Positions 32,884 to 43,559 of a stretch of DNA of 64,000 bases are shown here, piece after piece. The notes beneath the pieces were generated by a model. That model worked only from the letters and a program-made list of their open reading frames with translations. It did not search any database and was not told where the DNA came from. The DNA lies in assembly GCA_000697665.1 (NCBI GenBank), contig KL197741.1, forward strand, positions 186,001-250,000, in the 5' to 3' direction. The stretch comes from Jaapia argillacea MUCL 33604. Its lineage: Eukaryota > Basidiomycota > Agaricomycetes > Jaapiales > Jaapiaceae. Position 1 is the stretch's first letter. Each line of letters begins with the position of its first letter. A program made the translations under genes and the position numbers.

Positions 32884-35800
32884 ATGTCATCCACAACTCT
32901 CGGTGAGAATGCATCTTTCTCTCGACTTTCCTTTTGAGTTGATGGTTGGATTTTATATCGAACAGATTCCGGTGCCGATGGGAGCTACGATCCCCTGGAG
33001 TGTCTTTCCAATCCGAATTTCAATCCTTCAGACCCCCCGCTCATACTTCTATTCGTCTACCATACAATCTATGCAAATCGGAAATTGTATCCCGCAGATC
33101 GCTTGCGCGATATGATCCAAGGAGACCACTCTGTTGACGATATTTGGACTCTTTGGCAACCCGGTGATGAGGAGTGGCTTCGGAGTAATCTGCAGAGGGA
33201 TGGGGATGGTTGGCTGCTCGATGGTCGTGCCTGGGAACACGCTCGGAAAGCGTACAGACGACGTGTCGATCACCTGGCAAGCCGTGGAGTTCCCGATTTA
33301 TGGCCTACCTCGGTGAAGGAGAAGATTTGGAATGCCGATACGCCGACACGAGCGCTAGCCATTGCGTGGCTGATTAATATTTCGCCCTTTGTTACCGAAC
33401 CTTGGATCAATTTGGACCTCGACTTGTCCATCTACATCCACACGTGGATTCGCGCATCAGGGAATTTGTTGGTCTTCCTGGGACTCCCGATCCAACTGCT
33501 CACCGGATTTGTCGATACACTTCCCGATAGTGGCCACACGTGTTCGTTCTGGGATAGTTCAGCATCATCTTGGGCAGCCCTCTTCTCCTGGCTATATGAT
33601 TATCACGACTACCACATCCTCGTTGCGCACTGCGATGACAAAGGGTTCTTTCCGACCGATGAAGATGAGTGGATTCCTTGTGATGCGTGCCGGTCTGTGT
33701 AAGTACATTTGGTGGCTGACCTATCCATTCGAAAGACTGATGTATTCAACAAGATAGCCGTGAAAGGTTTCTCTCTGGCCCCTTGCCGTGGGTTTTAGAT
33801 CCAAAGATTCGCCAAAATCGACCACCAGTGTGGCAAATCCTTTTGCTTCTTGCATCATGCACCACCTCCACGTATTATAAATGGTCCAGCCTTGATGAGC
33901 AAGACTGTCGTGATGTTGTTGACAACATTGTCCTTCACTTTGACAACCTAGACTCATCCCTTGTGAAGAATCTTCCCATGATTGAGTATATGGCTCAAAA
34001 CCGGGAGATTCATCAGCCAGACCCACAATACGACACTTTTGTCAATAGGTTTCCTGCAGTGTGGCGTCCCATAATCTCGTCATCTTCATGCACCCTTCGT
34101 GTCCCAAACAATGCCATCTGTAACCTGGGTGAACCTCAGGGAGATCTTCAAACCCCCATTGGTGCAATACTATGGAAGTGGGTTGACAGTTGGAGTGAGC
34201 GGCATGGTTTATGTTCAGGTCCAGTTAGCACCTGTGACCAGATCTTGGAGTGGCGGCGACTCCTATTCACCAATATCCTTCCTGCATTACAAATATCCAG
34301 TTCCACCCCATTCAATCCCACAGTCCAAAAATCTCTCGATGTCCTCAGGAAATCCCAACACACATGTCACTATGTCCTCACCGATGATGAATGGGCATTG
34401 TGGGCTGCTAGCAGGTTCCTTCTTGACAAGATAGAGGATATTGAGGAACCAGTCATGAACCTACATCACAGCCAAGATGCCAGATATAATCAGCATATCT
34501 GTCCTAACTGTGATGTAGACCATATCCAGTACTACAGTGCACTGCGACAAAGTGTAGATCCTGATGCACTTATCCGTGAGGGCAATCTAAGGACCCTCTC
34601 CATGCTGCGGATGGCAGTGGATTTGCTCTGTGATATGCAATGGATTACTCAGCATGAAGAAGATGGAGTTAAGCAGCGGCAGTGGCTTCTTGATCTGTTG
34701 CAGCGTGTAAGTCTCTGGTCTACTTCTACTTGTTTCTACTTATAATGCTTCTTCAGTTCCTGGATTGCCCTCGAAGCTCATGGGTAAGAGATGGTGCTGA
34801 TGCTGCTGACATCATTGCACAACAAAAAAAATCCTCCTACAAATCCACCATCCATTGTCTAGTTGTAAAGCTCTCCGATGCATCTGGACTGCTACCTGCT
34901 TCCATCTTTCTTCAAGAAATTACTCAGAGCAGTGAAGGAATCATTGCTGGTGGAGGGTATGCTGACATTTTTGCTGGAGAGTGGGCAGGGAGAAATGTTG
35001 CTATAAAGTGGTTACGTCTTCAAACTGCTTCAAGGGAAGAATGGGATGGTCTAAAGAAGGTTTGAAATTTTCATGATTGAAAACCATCCAGGACACTTAT
35101 ATTTTACTTGGATTGAGTAGATGCTATGTCATGAGGTCCTAATCTGGAGAGGGTTGTGGCATAGATATGTTCTTCCTTGTCTGGGGGTCAACACAGAATA
35201 TTTTGAGTCTGCCTATATTTCCATGGTGTCACCTTACATGGGTCGAGGCACTGTTCAGCAATATTGCTTGAAAAATGATCTCACAGCAGATGAGATTAAT
35301 CTGATTGTTAAGTTGCTATTGAATCTCTAATAGATAAATACTGACACTTCATATCTAGCTATCTCAAGTGGCATCAGGTCTTGCCTACTTGCATGGAGAA
35401 AATATTGTCCATGGAGATCTTCAGGGAGTAGGTGTAACCTCACAATTATGACATGGTAGCTAGCTGACTACCTTTAGGCTAATATTCTTATGGATGACCG
35501 TGGTCATTGTCAGCTTGCTGACTTTGGCCTTGCTGTTTTTGCTGAGGCTACTCAGGGAGTATACACCACCAGGAGCCAGATAGCTGGATCAACACGATGG
35601 ATGGTGCCTGAGCTGTTGTTCTCAGAAAGATTTAGTACAGATGGGATGTGGCGCCGAACATGTGCTACTGACATCTATGCATATGGATGTGTCTGTATTG
35701 AGGTTGGTTAAATCCCTTCTCAAATCTTGCTGGGAGATCCTCATGTTAACATCTTGTTTAGTTCCATACAGGCCTGCCACCATTCTATGATCTCAAGATT

Positions 35801-36124
35801 GACTTAGCTATTCTATTCAGAATCCTGTCTGGGGTGCATCCCCAACCACCTCCTGGAAAAGAGCTGCCACCAAAGATATGGGATGTTGCAGAGAAGTGCT
35901 GGCTTACTGAACCAGACACTCGCCCCACTGCAAAGAATATCACAGAGGAGTGTTATCTGATTGTCCAACCTGTCCTGATTCAGGAGTCCAGTGGACTGAC
36001 ATTCATAGCTGATACCCTTGAAAGTGATTTATCAACAGATCAGGATAACACAAGTGGTGGCAAACAGGTTGGCCCAAGTCATGATGGGCAGGACTTCTCA
36101 GGTGAACATAATCAGGAAGCTTAA
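32884..36124 (+). CDS. Kinase gene 2: TKL-type protein kinase, 948 residues, complete frame
   Basis: Eight exons keep frame: 32884-32902, 32966-33698, 33758-34706, 34757-35059, 35121-35306, 35359-35427, 35478-35702 and 35762-36124. The first 600 residues are an unrecognised region shared with gene 1, with CDAC and HICPNC pairs. The kinase domain has a glycine loop near residue 631 (GGGYADIFAG), the ATP lysine near 651 (VAIK), HGDLQGANIL with the catalytic Asp near 750, and DFGLA near 768. APE is VPE instead of APE, and HGDLR has become HGDLQ. Both fit CpG transitions relative to gene 1. The 3' half is clearly poorer in CpG than the 5' half. The R repeat lies directly upstream. Catalytic residues remain, so activity is possible. 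Confidence 0.85.
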
Positions 36125-36258
36125 AGCACCGTCAAGAAGACAGTCTATCTAGCCAAGATGCTCGACCCTGACAGCTTCACTTGGAGATTTGACTGACATG
36201 GTGATAAGAAGCTAGTACATTCCTTGGTGATGGCAGTGGAAAATTGCAGTGTGGAGAG

Positions 36259-36517
36259 TGTTATGAACTCTGCCTCAGTAAAGACTGTTTTTACTTTTCT
36301 TTACTTCACTTCTCTTCATCACTATGGACTGTGGACTACAGACTCCTATGACTCATCTTGACTCTTCATTACTGCAGACTATGGACTCCTATCCCTTTTG
36401 ACTCACTTTGACTCTTCATTACTACAGACTACAGACTACAGAATGTGCTTCTACCTAGTATAAATACCTACCTGTATTCACTAATACTCCCCATCTTGTT
36501 CACTTTGTCAATACAAC
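36259..36517 (+). repeat. LTR remnant of the E2 family
   Basis: It begins TGTTATGAACTCTGCCTCAG, matching the E2 LTR start TGTTACGAACCATGCCTCAG, and follows it through the ACAGACTACAGACTAC words and the core promoter to CTTGTTCACTTTGTCAATAC. It is cut off at about 36517 by the next LTR remnant. Many differences are CpG to TpG or CpA. Confidence 0.8.
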
Positions 36518-36982
36518 ACTCAGGCTATGATCTTGAGGCAATAGAGGATGATGAGGATAAGCGAACCAGTTGAAGGATACAACTAAAGCACTGTATTGTT
36601 CAAGTGGACAAGCTACCGAATACAGAGTAGCTAGGCATCCTTATATACTACAGGAACAATGGAAAGTTGAACAATGTACTTATGAACAATGACAAGTAAG
36701 ACAATGGACTTGGACAATGGCAAATGAGTTAGAGTTTAGGGACAATAAGAAATAGAACAATAGAAATGAGAGATAATGATGGGGCTGTGTGAGACAAGTC
36801 ATTGTGTGCTAATAATAGTACAAGGTCTGGGATAAGATAAGGCAGGATAAGATAAGATAAGATGAGACTGAGCCAAGTATCATAGACAAGGGAAATGATA
36901 CGAAGGCGAATGAAGTCCAATAAAAGAAACAAAATACATACAATACAAAGGAAAATATACAAGTCCGAATGTGTTCACAACA
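36518..36982 (-). repeat. LTR remnant related to the E1 LTR, reverse orientation
   Basis: Read on the minus strand it matches the E1 LTR. The plus-strand words CTCAGGCTATGATCTTGAGG, GCGAACCAGTTGAAGGATAC, CAAGTGGACAAGCTA and the GATAAGATAAG run occur in the order of the reversed E1 LTR. The outermost 25-30 bp on the left side are missing, so the junction with the E2-type LTR is a deletion or recombination join. Confidence 0.75.
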
Positions 36983-39797
36983 TTCATCCTATGTATTGTA
37001 CAAAAAAAAGTCAGTACCAGTGTGTATAGTTGTTTGTGACATGACAAGGGTTGAAGGTGACCTTGACAGGAACAGGGGGAGGTGGTAATGGACTCTGGAC
37101 AGGCTTGAGTGGTGATTTCTGAATGGGTACAGGGATAACTGGTACTGAGATGGCATTCAATTTGAATGGTACGATGAAGAGTGTGGGTGATGAAGCAGGT
37201 GAGGGGAGGGGAGGAGAGCATTGCGCTGTAGACATAGAGGGCAGTAGCAGTGGCAGGGTTGGCAGATCAGGACATGCAAATAAATGTGTTATGGGGCAAG
37301 TGCACATCCTCACTGTGTGCTCATGACTGGAGCAGGAATCCTGTGATGTCTTTGAAAATGTCAATACTTGTGGAAAAAAAAGCAGACGACAGGTCTAACT
37401 CACCTTGGATACACAACTACTCAAGATAGGTTGGGTGGATGAACTGGCCACTGCATTGGCCCTTGAGCAGAAAAAGATATCACTATGGCACAAGTCTGGT
37501 GGGTGTCAAGTATCAAAAAGGAGATTTTCTTCAGTGATGTTTGTTAGTAGTAGCAGAGAATTCAGTGTACAGGGTTGGATCCCAGGAAAGGCTCAGGGAG
37601 TGCGCATATCAAATATGAAGCATCCAAATTTGAGGACGGCCAAGCGAGCATGCAAATTCACTCTGTCCTTCAAATTATAATCAGAGCTTGAAATTGATTG
37701 GTTAGGTGTCAGGAGCTTTGGCCAGCTCATCTCACCACATTGTCTCTTGCTGCATTGTTGTCAATGATGATGGCAGCTCTGCTGATTCCATTACCTCAAC
37801 ATTAGGTCCATCTGACCTTCTCACTCAGGTTGAAAACCTGATCACAAGGCTGGGCAATGCAGCACCGTGCAAGTAAGTTTTTCTCACCTCTTCAATGTAA
37901 GTTTATCTGGGTTAACCCATCTCCTTGTATATCAGGTAATGTTGATCATAATGAGCGGCTTGCAGGAGATCACCACTCTGAGCAGTGGCTTCAGTCCCTG
38001 CCATTTCTTTTCCATATGTGCTGTGTAAGTGAATCTTCTCGCCTCAATAATGTTGGCCGACCTTACTCCACCTCTAGCCAAGTCCTTTCCCTTGCTGGTC
38101 ATGCAAGGTTCACCATGATAGTCAGGTGGGATGACCACCATGTGCTCTTACTCAGGTTGGACATCTGGTGCATTGTTGCCCCACATTTTCTCAGACTGAT
38201 TATAATGTGCTCCTCATTGTTGTCAGAGCCTACCCTATTCCACCACATCACTGTCTACCCCTTGGTACTAACATTTGAGTCGATCAATATGGAACCATAC
38301 CTGGTAGGCACTGGCCTTGTTCCCCATGGTATTCATACTAATGTTTATCCTGTCGTAGGGCTTCTAATCCTGAGTTGAATTGGGTCATAGCTGGTCTGTG
38401 TAAGTTCCTCTGTCTCATTTGGTCTCACTTCCTTGACTGATGCTTCATTCTATTCTGTAGTCCCTACTTTGATGCTGATGCTGCCTCCATCACATTGTTA
38501 GGATCTTGAATAGTTTGGCTTGTGGTGGTTGGAGGAGAATCAGATTGTAGCTCAGGTTTGGTGAACCCAATCACATACTCTGTAATGATCTATGTATTAG
38601 CTATATGTGACAATGAAAGTTACTTTGATTTCTCTTGCATGCCCTATAAGGATTATTGAGTAATTACCTGTAAGAAACAAAGAATAATTGTCCACTCACA
38701 TGTGCCTAAGGCAACTAAGGCAACTAATTGCAGACAATTAGGAGGGAACTTATCTAATTAGATCTAATCAACTTATCAAACTAACTGGGCCTTATTAGAG
38801 CTATTTAGATATAATTAGGTCTAATTAATGCAGGAGGTTTTTCCCAATGAACCTGCTGCTGAAGGGGATTATTGACTTGGAAGGTTTTGTTCATGGCATC
38901 TGGAAAAAGTTGACTCATCAAAATTGACAAACTTCTAGGGCCTCTGTGTGTCTTGAGTGCACCAGATCTCAACTTCTTGCTTGCTGGAACAGGCTGTATT
39001 ACTAGTTTACTAGTTTCTTTGTTTGAATTTGCCATAACACCAACAACTCTATTTCCTGATATTTCTCACATTGCTCTGTTTTCCCCCACCTCCATCTGCA
39101 TGGGATGAGGCTACCTACTAACACCTTCTGCAATGAAATTTATGGTCTTTGTGTATGTGGCATGGCATTCAGTGTTGTTGAGGGTTGGTGGATAAGTGAA
39201 GGGTGTCTCAGTTGCTAGGTTAGCCCTCATTTTGGACATTGGATGTTTTATGGAGTGCCTCAAATCCTTTGTCTCTGCCTACACCAATATTCATTCAGTT
39301 TTGCCACATGTGTTATTTTCATTACTTGTTGACTAAATGTTAATTGTGTCTTGTCTTGAAATTAAGGTTGTAAAGGTCAACCAGTCAAGGACCCCAGCAT
39401 CTAAGTTACACTCAATCTCAGATATTTGGAAATAGGTTATCTCATTTCTTTGGCATCTCTGCATGCATCATTATCAGATGTTGTTGTGGTCGTCTACCTG
39501 ATGGCCTTAACCCACCATAAAATCCCACACCTGTGTTGTTTAGCCTGGTCAATGATGATCAACTCAACTATCAGAATAATGGATATTTTGAACATTTTAG
39601 CATGGACAATGTATTATAATGCTAGGTCAAACACTCACCATTTTCCTGATGTGCAAATTGACTGAATGTCAGTGAGTTCATATCTCTCTCTTCCCTTGAT
39701 CTATCCCCCTCTTCCTTCAGCCATCATCTTGGTCTTCTTTGATCTATCCTGTACTTTCTCTAGCATTACTCTGCCTTTCTCTACCTTGTACCCACTA
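36983..39797. other. CpG-poor decayed region, possible gene remnant at 37690-38450
   Basis: Mostly short ORFs. Between about 37690 and 38450 there are segments that could be exons (SADSITSTLGPSDLLTQVEN, then VDHNERLAGDHHSEQWLQSL) separated by a GTAAG...CAG intron of about 60 bp. They do not join into a long frame, and I recognise no family. The minus-strand ORF at 37011-37364 is proline-rich with no homologue I can name. Confidence 0.35.
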
Positions 39798-39897
39798 TTA
39801 GGCCCTGTTTGACAGCCAATAATCTGAGATTCTTGACCCAGATTATCACCTCAGACCCCCGGGGGACTCAATGTTACAGTGTAGTTAAATCAGTGTG

Positions 39898-41211
39898 ATG
39901 CCTCCTTCATCTGCCCATGGTCATGTACTGCAGCATGTGGCAGCTGTTGTTATCAATGTTGTTGCAGCAGCAGCCCTTGTATACTCAACTCCTATCCTCG
40001 GAAGACAAGATTATCATATTTCTATTCTAACTGGGGAAGGTTGGGTCCAAGAACTGATACACGGGCATCCTGACTGGATTAAAATAGAGCTAGGGATGCA
40101 ACTGCATGTCTTTCAGCAGTTGATAACAGTGCTGCAGGAATGTGGCCTCAGGGCATCAAAGCATGTGTCTCTGGGGGAACAGCTTGTGATTTTCCTGTAC
40201 GCTTCTGTAACTGGTCTCTCAATTCGCCATCTTGGTGAGCATTTTCAATGTGAAAATGACACTATATCATGGTACATTCCTATCTGTATGTTCTTGTATA
40301 TATCCTCACATTTCTGTTAGCTACTTTTGCTGTATTCTTATTGCTCTTTCATCCCCCCCTTCTACCCCTGCTATGCCCACCTCCCTCCTGCAGACAGTCC
40401 CATCCCTCCTGAAATCACCAATAACTCAAAATTCTTTCCATATTTCTGTGGTGCCCTCGGTGCGATGGATGGCACTCAAATTGATTGCTGCCCATCAGTG
40501 CTTGAGCAAGAAACTTGTGGAAATCGGAAAGGAGCTATCACCCAGGATTGTCTTGCGTGTTGTTCATTCGATGCAATATTTCAGCACCTCACGACTGGCT
40601 GGGATGGATCAGCTGCAGATGCATTTATCTTCAATGATGCATGGCTGTTTGACTTGGCAATTCCAGAAGGAAAATACTATTTGGCTGATGCCAGATTCAG
40701 AATATGCGACTTGCTGCTTGTTCCATACCATGGTGTTCGCTATCACCTCCAGGAGTGGGGATGGGCAGCTGTCAGGTGTGTTTCTCTTTCATTAGTGAAA
40801 ACAAGCCAGCACTATATTGAAGATAATGTCAGACATGCAAACAAGGAAGAGCTGTACAATCTTTGACATGCTTCAGCATGAAATGTTGTTGAGTGTATCT
40901 TCAGCATCCTCAAGCGCTGCTTTGCCATCCTCACCCACCCACCTGAATACGACATGTCCCTTCAAGCATGGATCCCCCCTGCTCTAGCTGCTGTCCATAA
41001 CTTCATCTGCATTCATGATCCTGAGGAGATCAAGGACTTTGATGGGTTTGATCCAAGAGACCCAAATTCTGGCAACTATGGAGAGCTGGCAAAGGGACCT
41101 GCAAACCGCTGGGAAGGGAAAAGGGAAACTGATGAGTGGGATTGGATAGCACAGATGATGTGGACAGATTATCAATGTATTCTTCTTGAACAAGGGGAGG
41201 CTGATGAATAG
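39898..41211 (+). pseudogene. Harbinger transposase (DDE superfamily 4), inactivated
   Basis: Exon 1 is 39898-40271, then an intron (40272-40320), exon 2 to 40775, an intron (40776-40832) and exon 3 to 41211. Conserved pieces: helix-turn-helix-like EQLVIFLYASVTGLSIRHL, first Asp in GALGAMDGTQI, second Asp in GWDGSAADAFIF, then YYLADARF, and Glu in NVVECIF. Damage: one base missing in a run of seven C (40353-40359) shifts the frame. Two TGA codons (40864 and 40879) replace arginines of the usual LRHASARNVVERIF block, and the R of VVERIF is Cys. All three arginine losses fit CpG transition. The enzyme would cut the TIRs and insert at TTA. Confidence 0.88.
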
Positions 41212-41288
41212 CATATTTCATTGAAAATTTTTTCAGTTCAGACAATGTTCAATAGATTGCTTTCTCTATTGAACAGAACATAAGAGAA

Positions 41289-42531
41289 CTACTGAGGGAC
41301 TACATTTGAAGCCAGAATCCTCATCTGCTCAAGTCTGAGATCAACCCAGGCCTTACAAAGGCCTTTGCTTTCAATAGTCATATATGAATCAGCAGCCTTG
41401 ACATTGTTCTCAAACAAGTCCAACATTGCAAGGGTCTCATGAACAAGAAGGTGAACCTCAAGTCGTTGCAACTGGGCAGCTGCTGCAGTCCTCCATGAAG
41501 GAGAAAGATGATGAACACCTGCAAGCTGTGAAACACTGTCATAAAAGATTTCATTGAACTCTGCAACCTCATCTTTCAGTGCAAAGAGAGCAGACAGGCC
41601 TGTTGGCGCTTTGTGCCAGCTTCAAGTAGATGGAGCAGGAGTGCCAGAAACAGCAGAGAGTTTCTGTTTGGTACCAGTATATGATTTGAGAGGCGTCTTC
41701 TATAGGGGTGTTAAAGAAGAAAATAATAACAATAGGAAAACATACAGGTGGAGCCTCCTCCTCGCTGTCTGAGGACGAATTATCATCATCATCCTTTCCT
41801 CCTTTACCACCCTCTACAACCAACTTCCCATCCTCACCATCTTCATCCTCTTCAGGAACACCAGCACCTGTAGTAAGCCCCTCAAGCCCAGGACAGAATA
41901 CATGGGTCTCTTTTGCAGTTGAAGGCATGAGACTTTGAACTCTGTAGAAGTGAGTCCACCCCTTGTTACGAAATGGCTTCACATTGGGGTGTTGCTGATG
42001 TGGTATCATAGTTACTTGTAGATAGAGAAAGCAGGTGAATGGTAGACATACCCTGACATAAACATCCCATACACTCTCATTCGACTTATCAACATCAGCA
42101 CCCTTTTCATCAGACCATGAAAAACCTGATGCATTTTGGAGGGCAACGACAACGAGATAGGTCTCCTTCAACTTTGTCATCTATCATCAGCTATCCCTGA
42201 CAGTAGTGAGAGGAGAACAAACCTTGGCCCACTTGTTCTTGCATGAAGATGGAGTTTTCAGCCCACCCAATGTATGAGTTTTCTCGAACTCCTCTGAAGC
42301 ACCATTCCAGGTGACAGCTTTAAAGTTCATGCCATCACCTGCCTTGGCGTGGTGGTCCTCCAAATAGTCAATCGATGAATTTTTGTCGATCACTGTCCAG
42401 GCTGTGCAAGGAACCTCCAAAGTCTTTGATTTTGTGGAGGTGGGAGCAGATGGTTTGTCACAGTCTTTTGTGTAGTTGTTGGAGGCCTTTGTGGCCTCAG
42501 GGTTATTTGGCTTCCTGGCTATTGAGAGCAA
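41289..42531 (-). pseudogene. Harbinger Myb/SANT-like DNA-binding protein, inactivated
   Basis: The minus-strand exons carry the Myb_DNA-bind_3 pattern of PIF elements: AWTVIDKNSSIDYLEDHHA, AGDGMNFKAVTWNGASEEF, SCKNKWAK, then after an intron ETYLVVVALQNASGFSWSDE and VWDVYVR. After a second intron comes VKPFRNKGWTHFYRV and LMPSTAKETHVF, then an acidic linker (PEEDEDGEDG) and a C-terminal helical part ending at 41289. One TGA (41622-41624) replaces an expected Arg in the C-terminal part. The first exon, beyond 42531, was not resolved. This partner protein normally brings the transposase to the ends. Confidence 0.8.
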
Positions 42532-42750
42532 AAATACACATTACACAGGGCGAAGAGTATCGATGATGAGAAAGTGAGGAAAAGAATTCAGGTGTGACTG
42601 GTCCTGTTGAGGGTCCACCAAGTCCTATTGGCACTTTTGTACCTTTGTGCCACAGCAAGAATCGGGGCAAGAATCTGAATTCAGATTCTTGCATTTTAGC
42701 AGGGGATTCTTCAATAATCTGGATTATTGGAGTTGTCAAACAGGGCCTTA

Positions 42751-43204
42751 TATCTCTCACATCACTTTGGTCTTCCCTCCCCTCTTTCTGTGATCTTTCT
42801 CCATCTCAACCCTTTTCTTCCTTCTCTTTCTTCTTTCTATCTTTTCCTTCACTCCTCTATTCTCTTTTCTCCTTTTTGTTCCCATCTTTATTGTCTTGCT
42901 CTTTCCCTATCTCTTCCATCCCTCTCCCCTTATCCCTCCACTTGTTTTCCCCCTTTCTCCATCCTGTTTTCTCTTCACACTGTACACAGTTCTCTTTCTG
43001 ATGCTGTACTATTTTGACCACAGTGGTGGTCACACACCACAAGAGATTTTTTCCCTGCACTTAGAATAAGATTTTGTATGCTTCTGAAAAGTTGCAAAAA
43101 AACCAAAATTATGCTGCTTTTGTTGAAATGGGAGTGCTCCTAAACAGGTAGTGTATAAATGTATATAACTGAAAACTGGAAGAATATTAGAACATTGTAA
43201 AATA
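42751..43204. other. Spacer, pyrimidine-rich then AT-rich
   Basis: About 250 bp of C/T-rich sequence on plus (many CTTTCT and CCTC runs), then AT-rich DNA. No gene. Confidence 0.5.
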
Positions 43205-43548
43205 GGAATCATACCTGCCACTTGGTGGCCCACTTCCTGACTAGTCAGGTGGGGGAACATCCATCTCCACCCCCTGAAAAGGCAATCCCAGATGGGGCAG
43301 TGTTGGCTCTTGCACACCAATGTTGGAGTTTGGAACCACAGAGCTGTCCTACAGCACAGGAGCTCATGAAGGGTTTTTGTTGCCTTTGCAAAGATATGGC
43401 CAGTGACCCCAAGTCATCGTCCTCATCCTCTGTTGCAAGAGAGCCAGATAAGATTACAGTCAATCCAAACAAACACCTGTTGGAGGAAGAGGACCAGTCG
43501 TCAGAATCAGAGTCAGCTCCCCCAAAGCAGCTGAGGTTCGACTCTTGA
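43205..43548 (+). pseudogene. Kinase 3, C-terminal fragment
   Basis: The frame reads GEHPSPPPEKAIPDGAVLAL, then HQCWSLEPQSCPTAQELMKG, which aligns with the last kinase exon of genes 1 and 2 (GKHPKPPPGKELP, then ERCWNMTPDTRPTAKDIL). The Arg before PTA is Cys here (TGT), again a likely CpG change. An acidic, serine-rich tail leads to a stop at 43548. Upstream exons are absent, and R block a starts about 12 bp after the stop. Confidence 0.75.
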
Positions 43549-43559
43549 CTGTTCAATGA

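Larger units (their letters stand above)
39801..42747. mobile_element. PIF/Harbinger DNA transposon with TIRs and TSD
   Basis: The left end is GGCCCTGTTTGACAGCC, and the right end, reverse-complemented, is GGCCCTGTTTGACAACT. Both are flanked by TTA (39798-39800 and 42748-42750), the 3-bp target typical of PIF/Harbinger. Subterminal AATAATCTGAGATTCTTG and CCAATAATCCAGATTATTG words also pair. Inside are the two classic genes, a DDE transposase on plus and a Myb/SANT-like protein on minus, convergent and 77 bp apart. Both carry TGA stops, so the copy is dead. The total length is 2,947 bp. Confidence 0.92.

Noticed and set aside
35307-35358. Apparent loss of a splice donor in kinase gene 2 after LLLN, with a stop following
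   Set aside because: A donor GTTAAG (GTTGAG in gene 1) just upstream gives a 52-bp intron of the same length in both genes and a better kinase alignment, so no damage is needed.
41569-42180. Acidic 203-codon ORF as an independent gene
   Set aside because: It is the middle of the Harbinger Myb-like gene read through its introns. The FRNKGW and LMPST motifs identify it.
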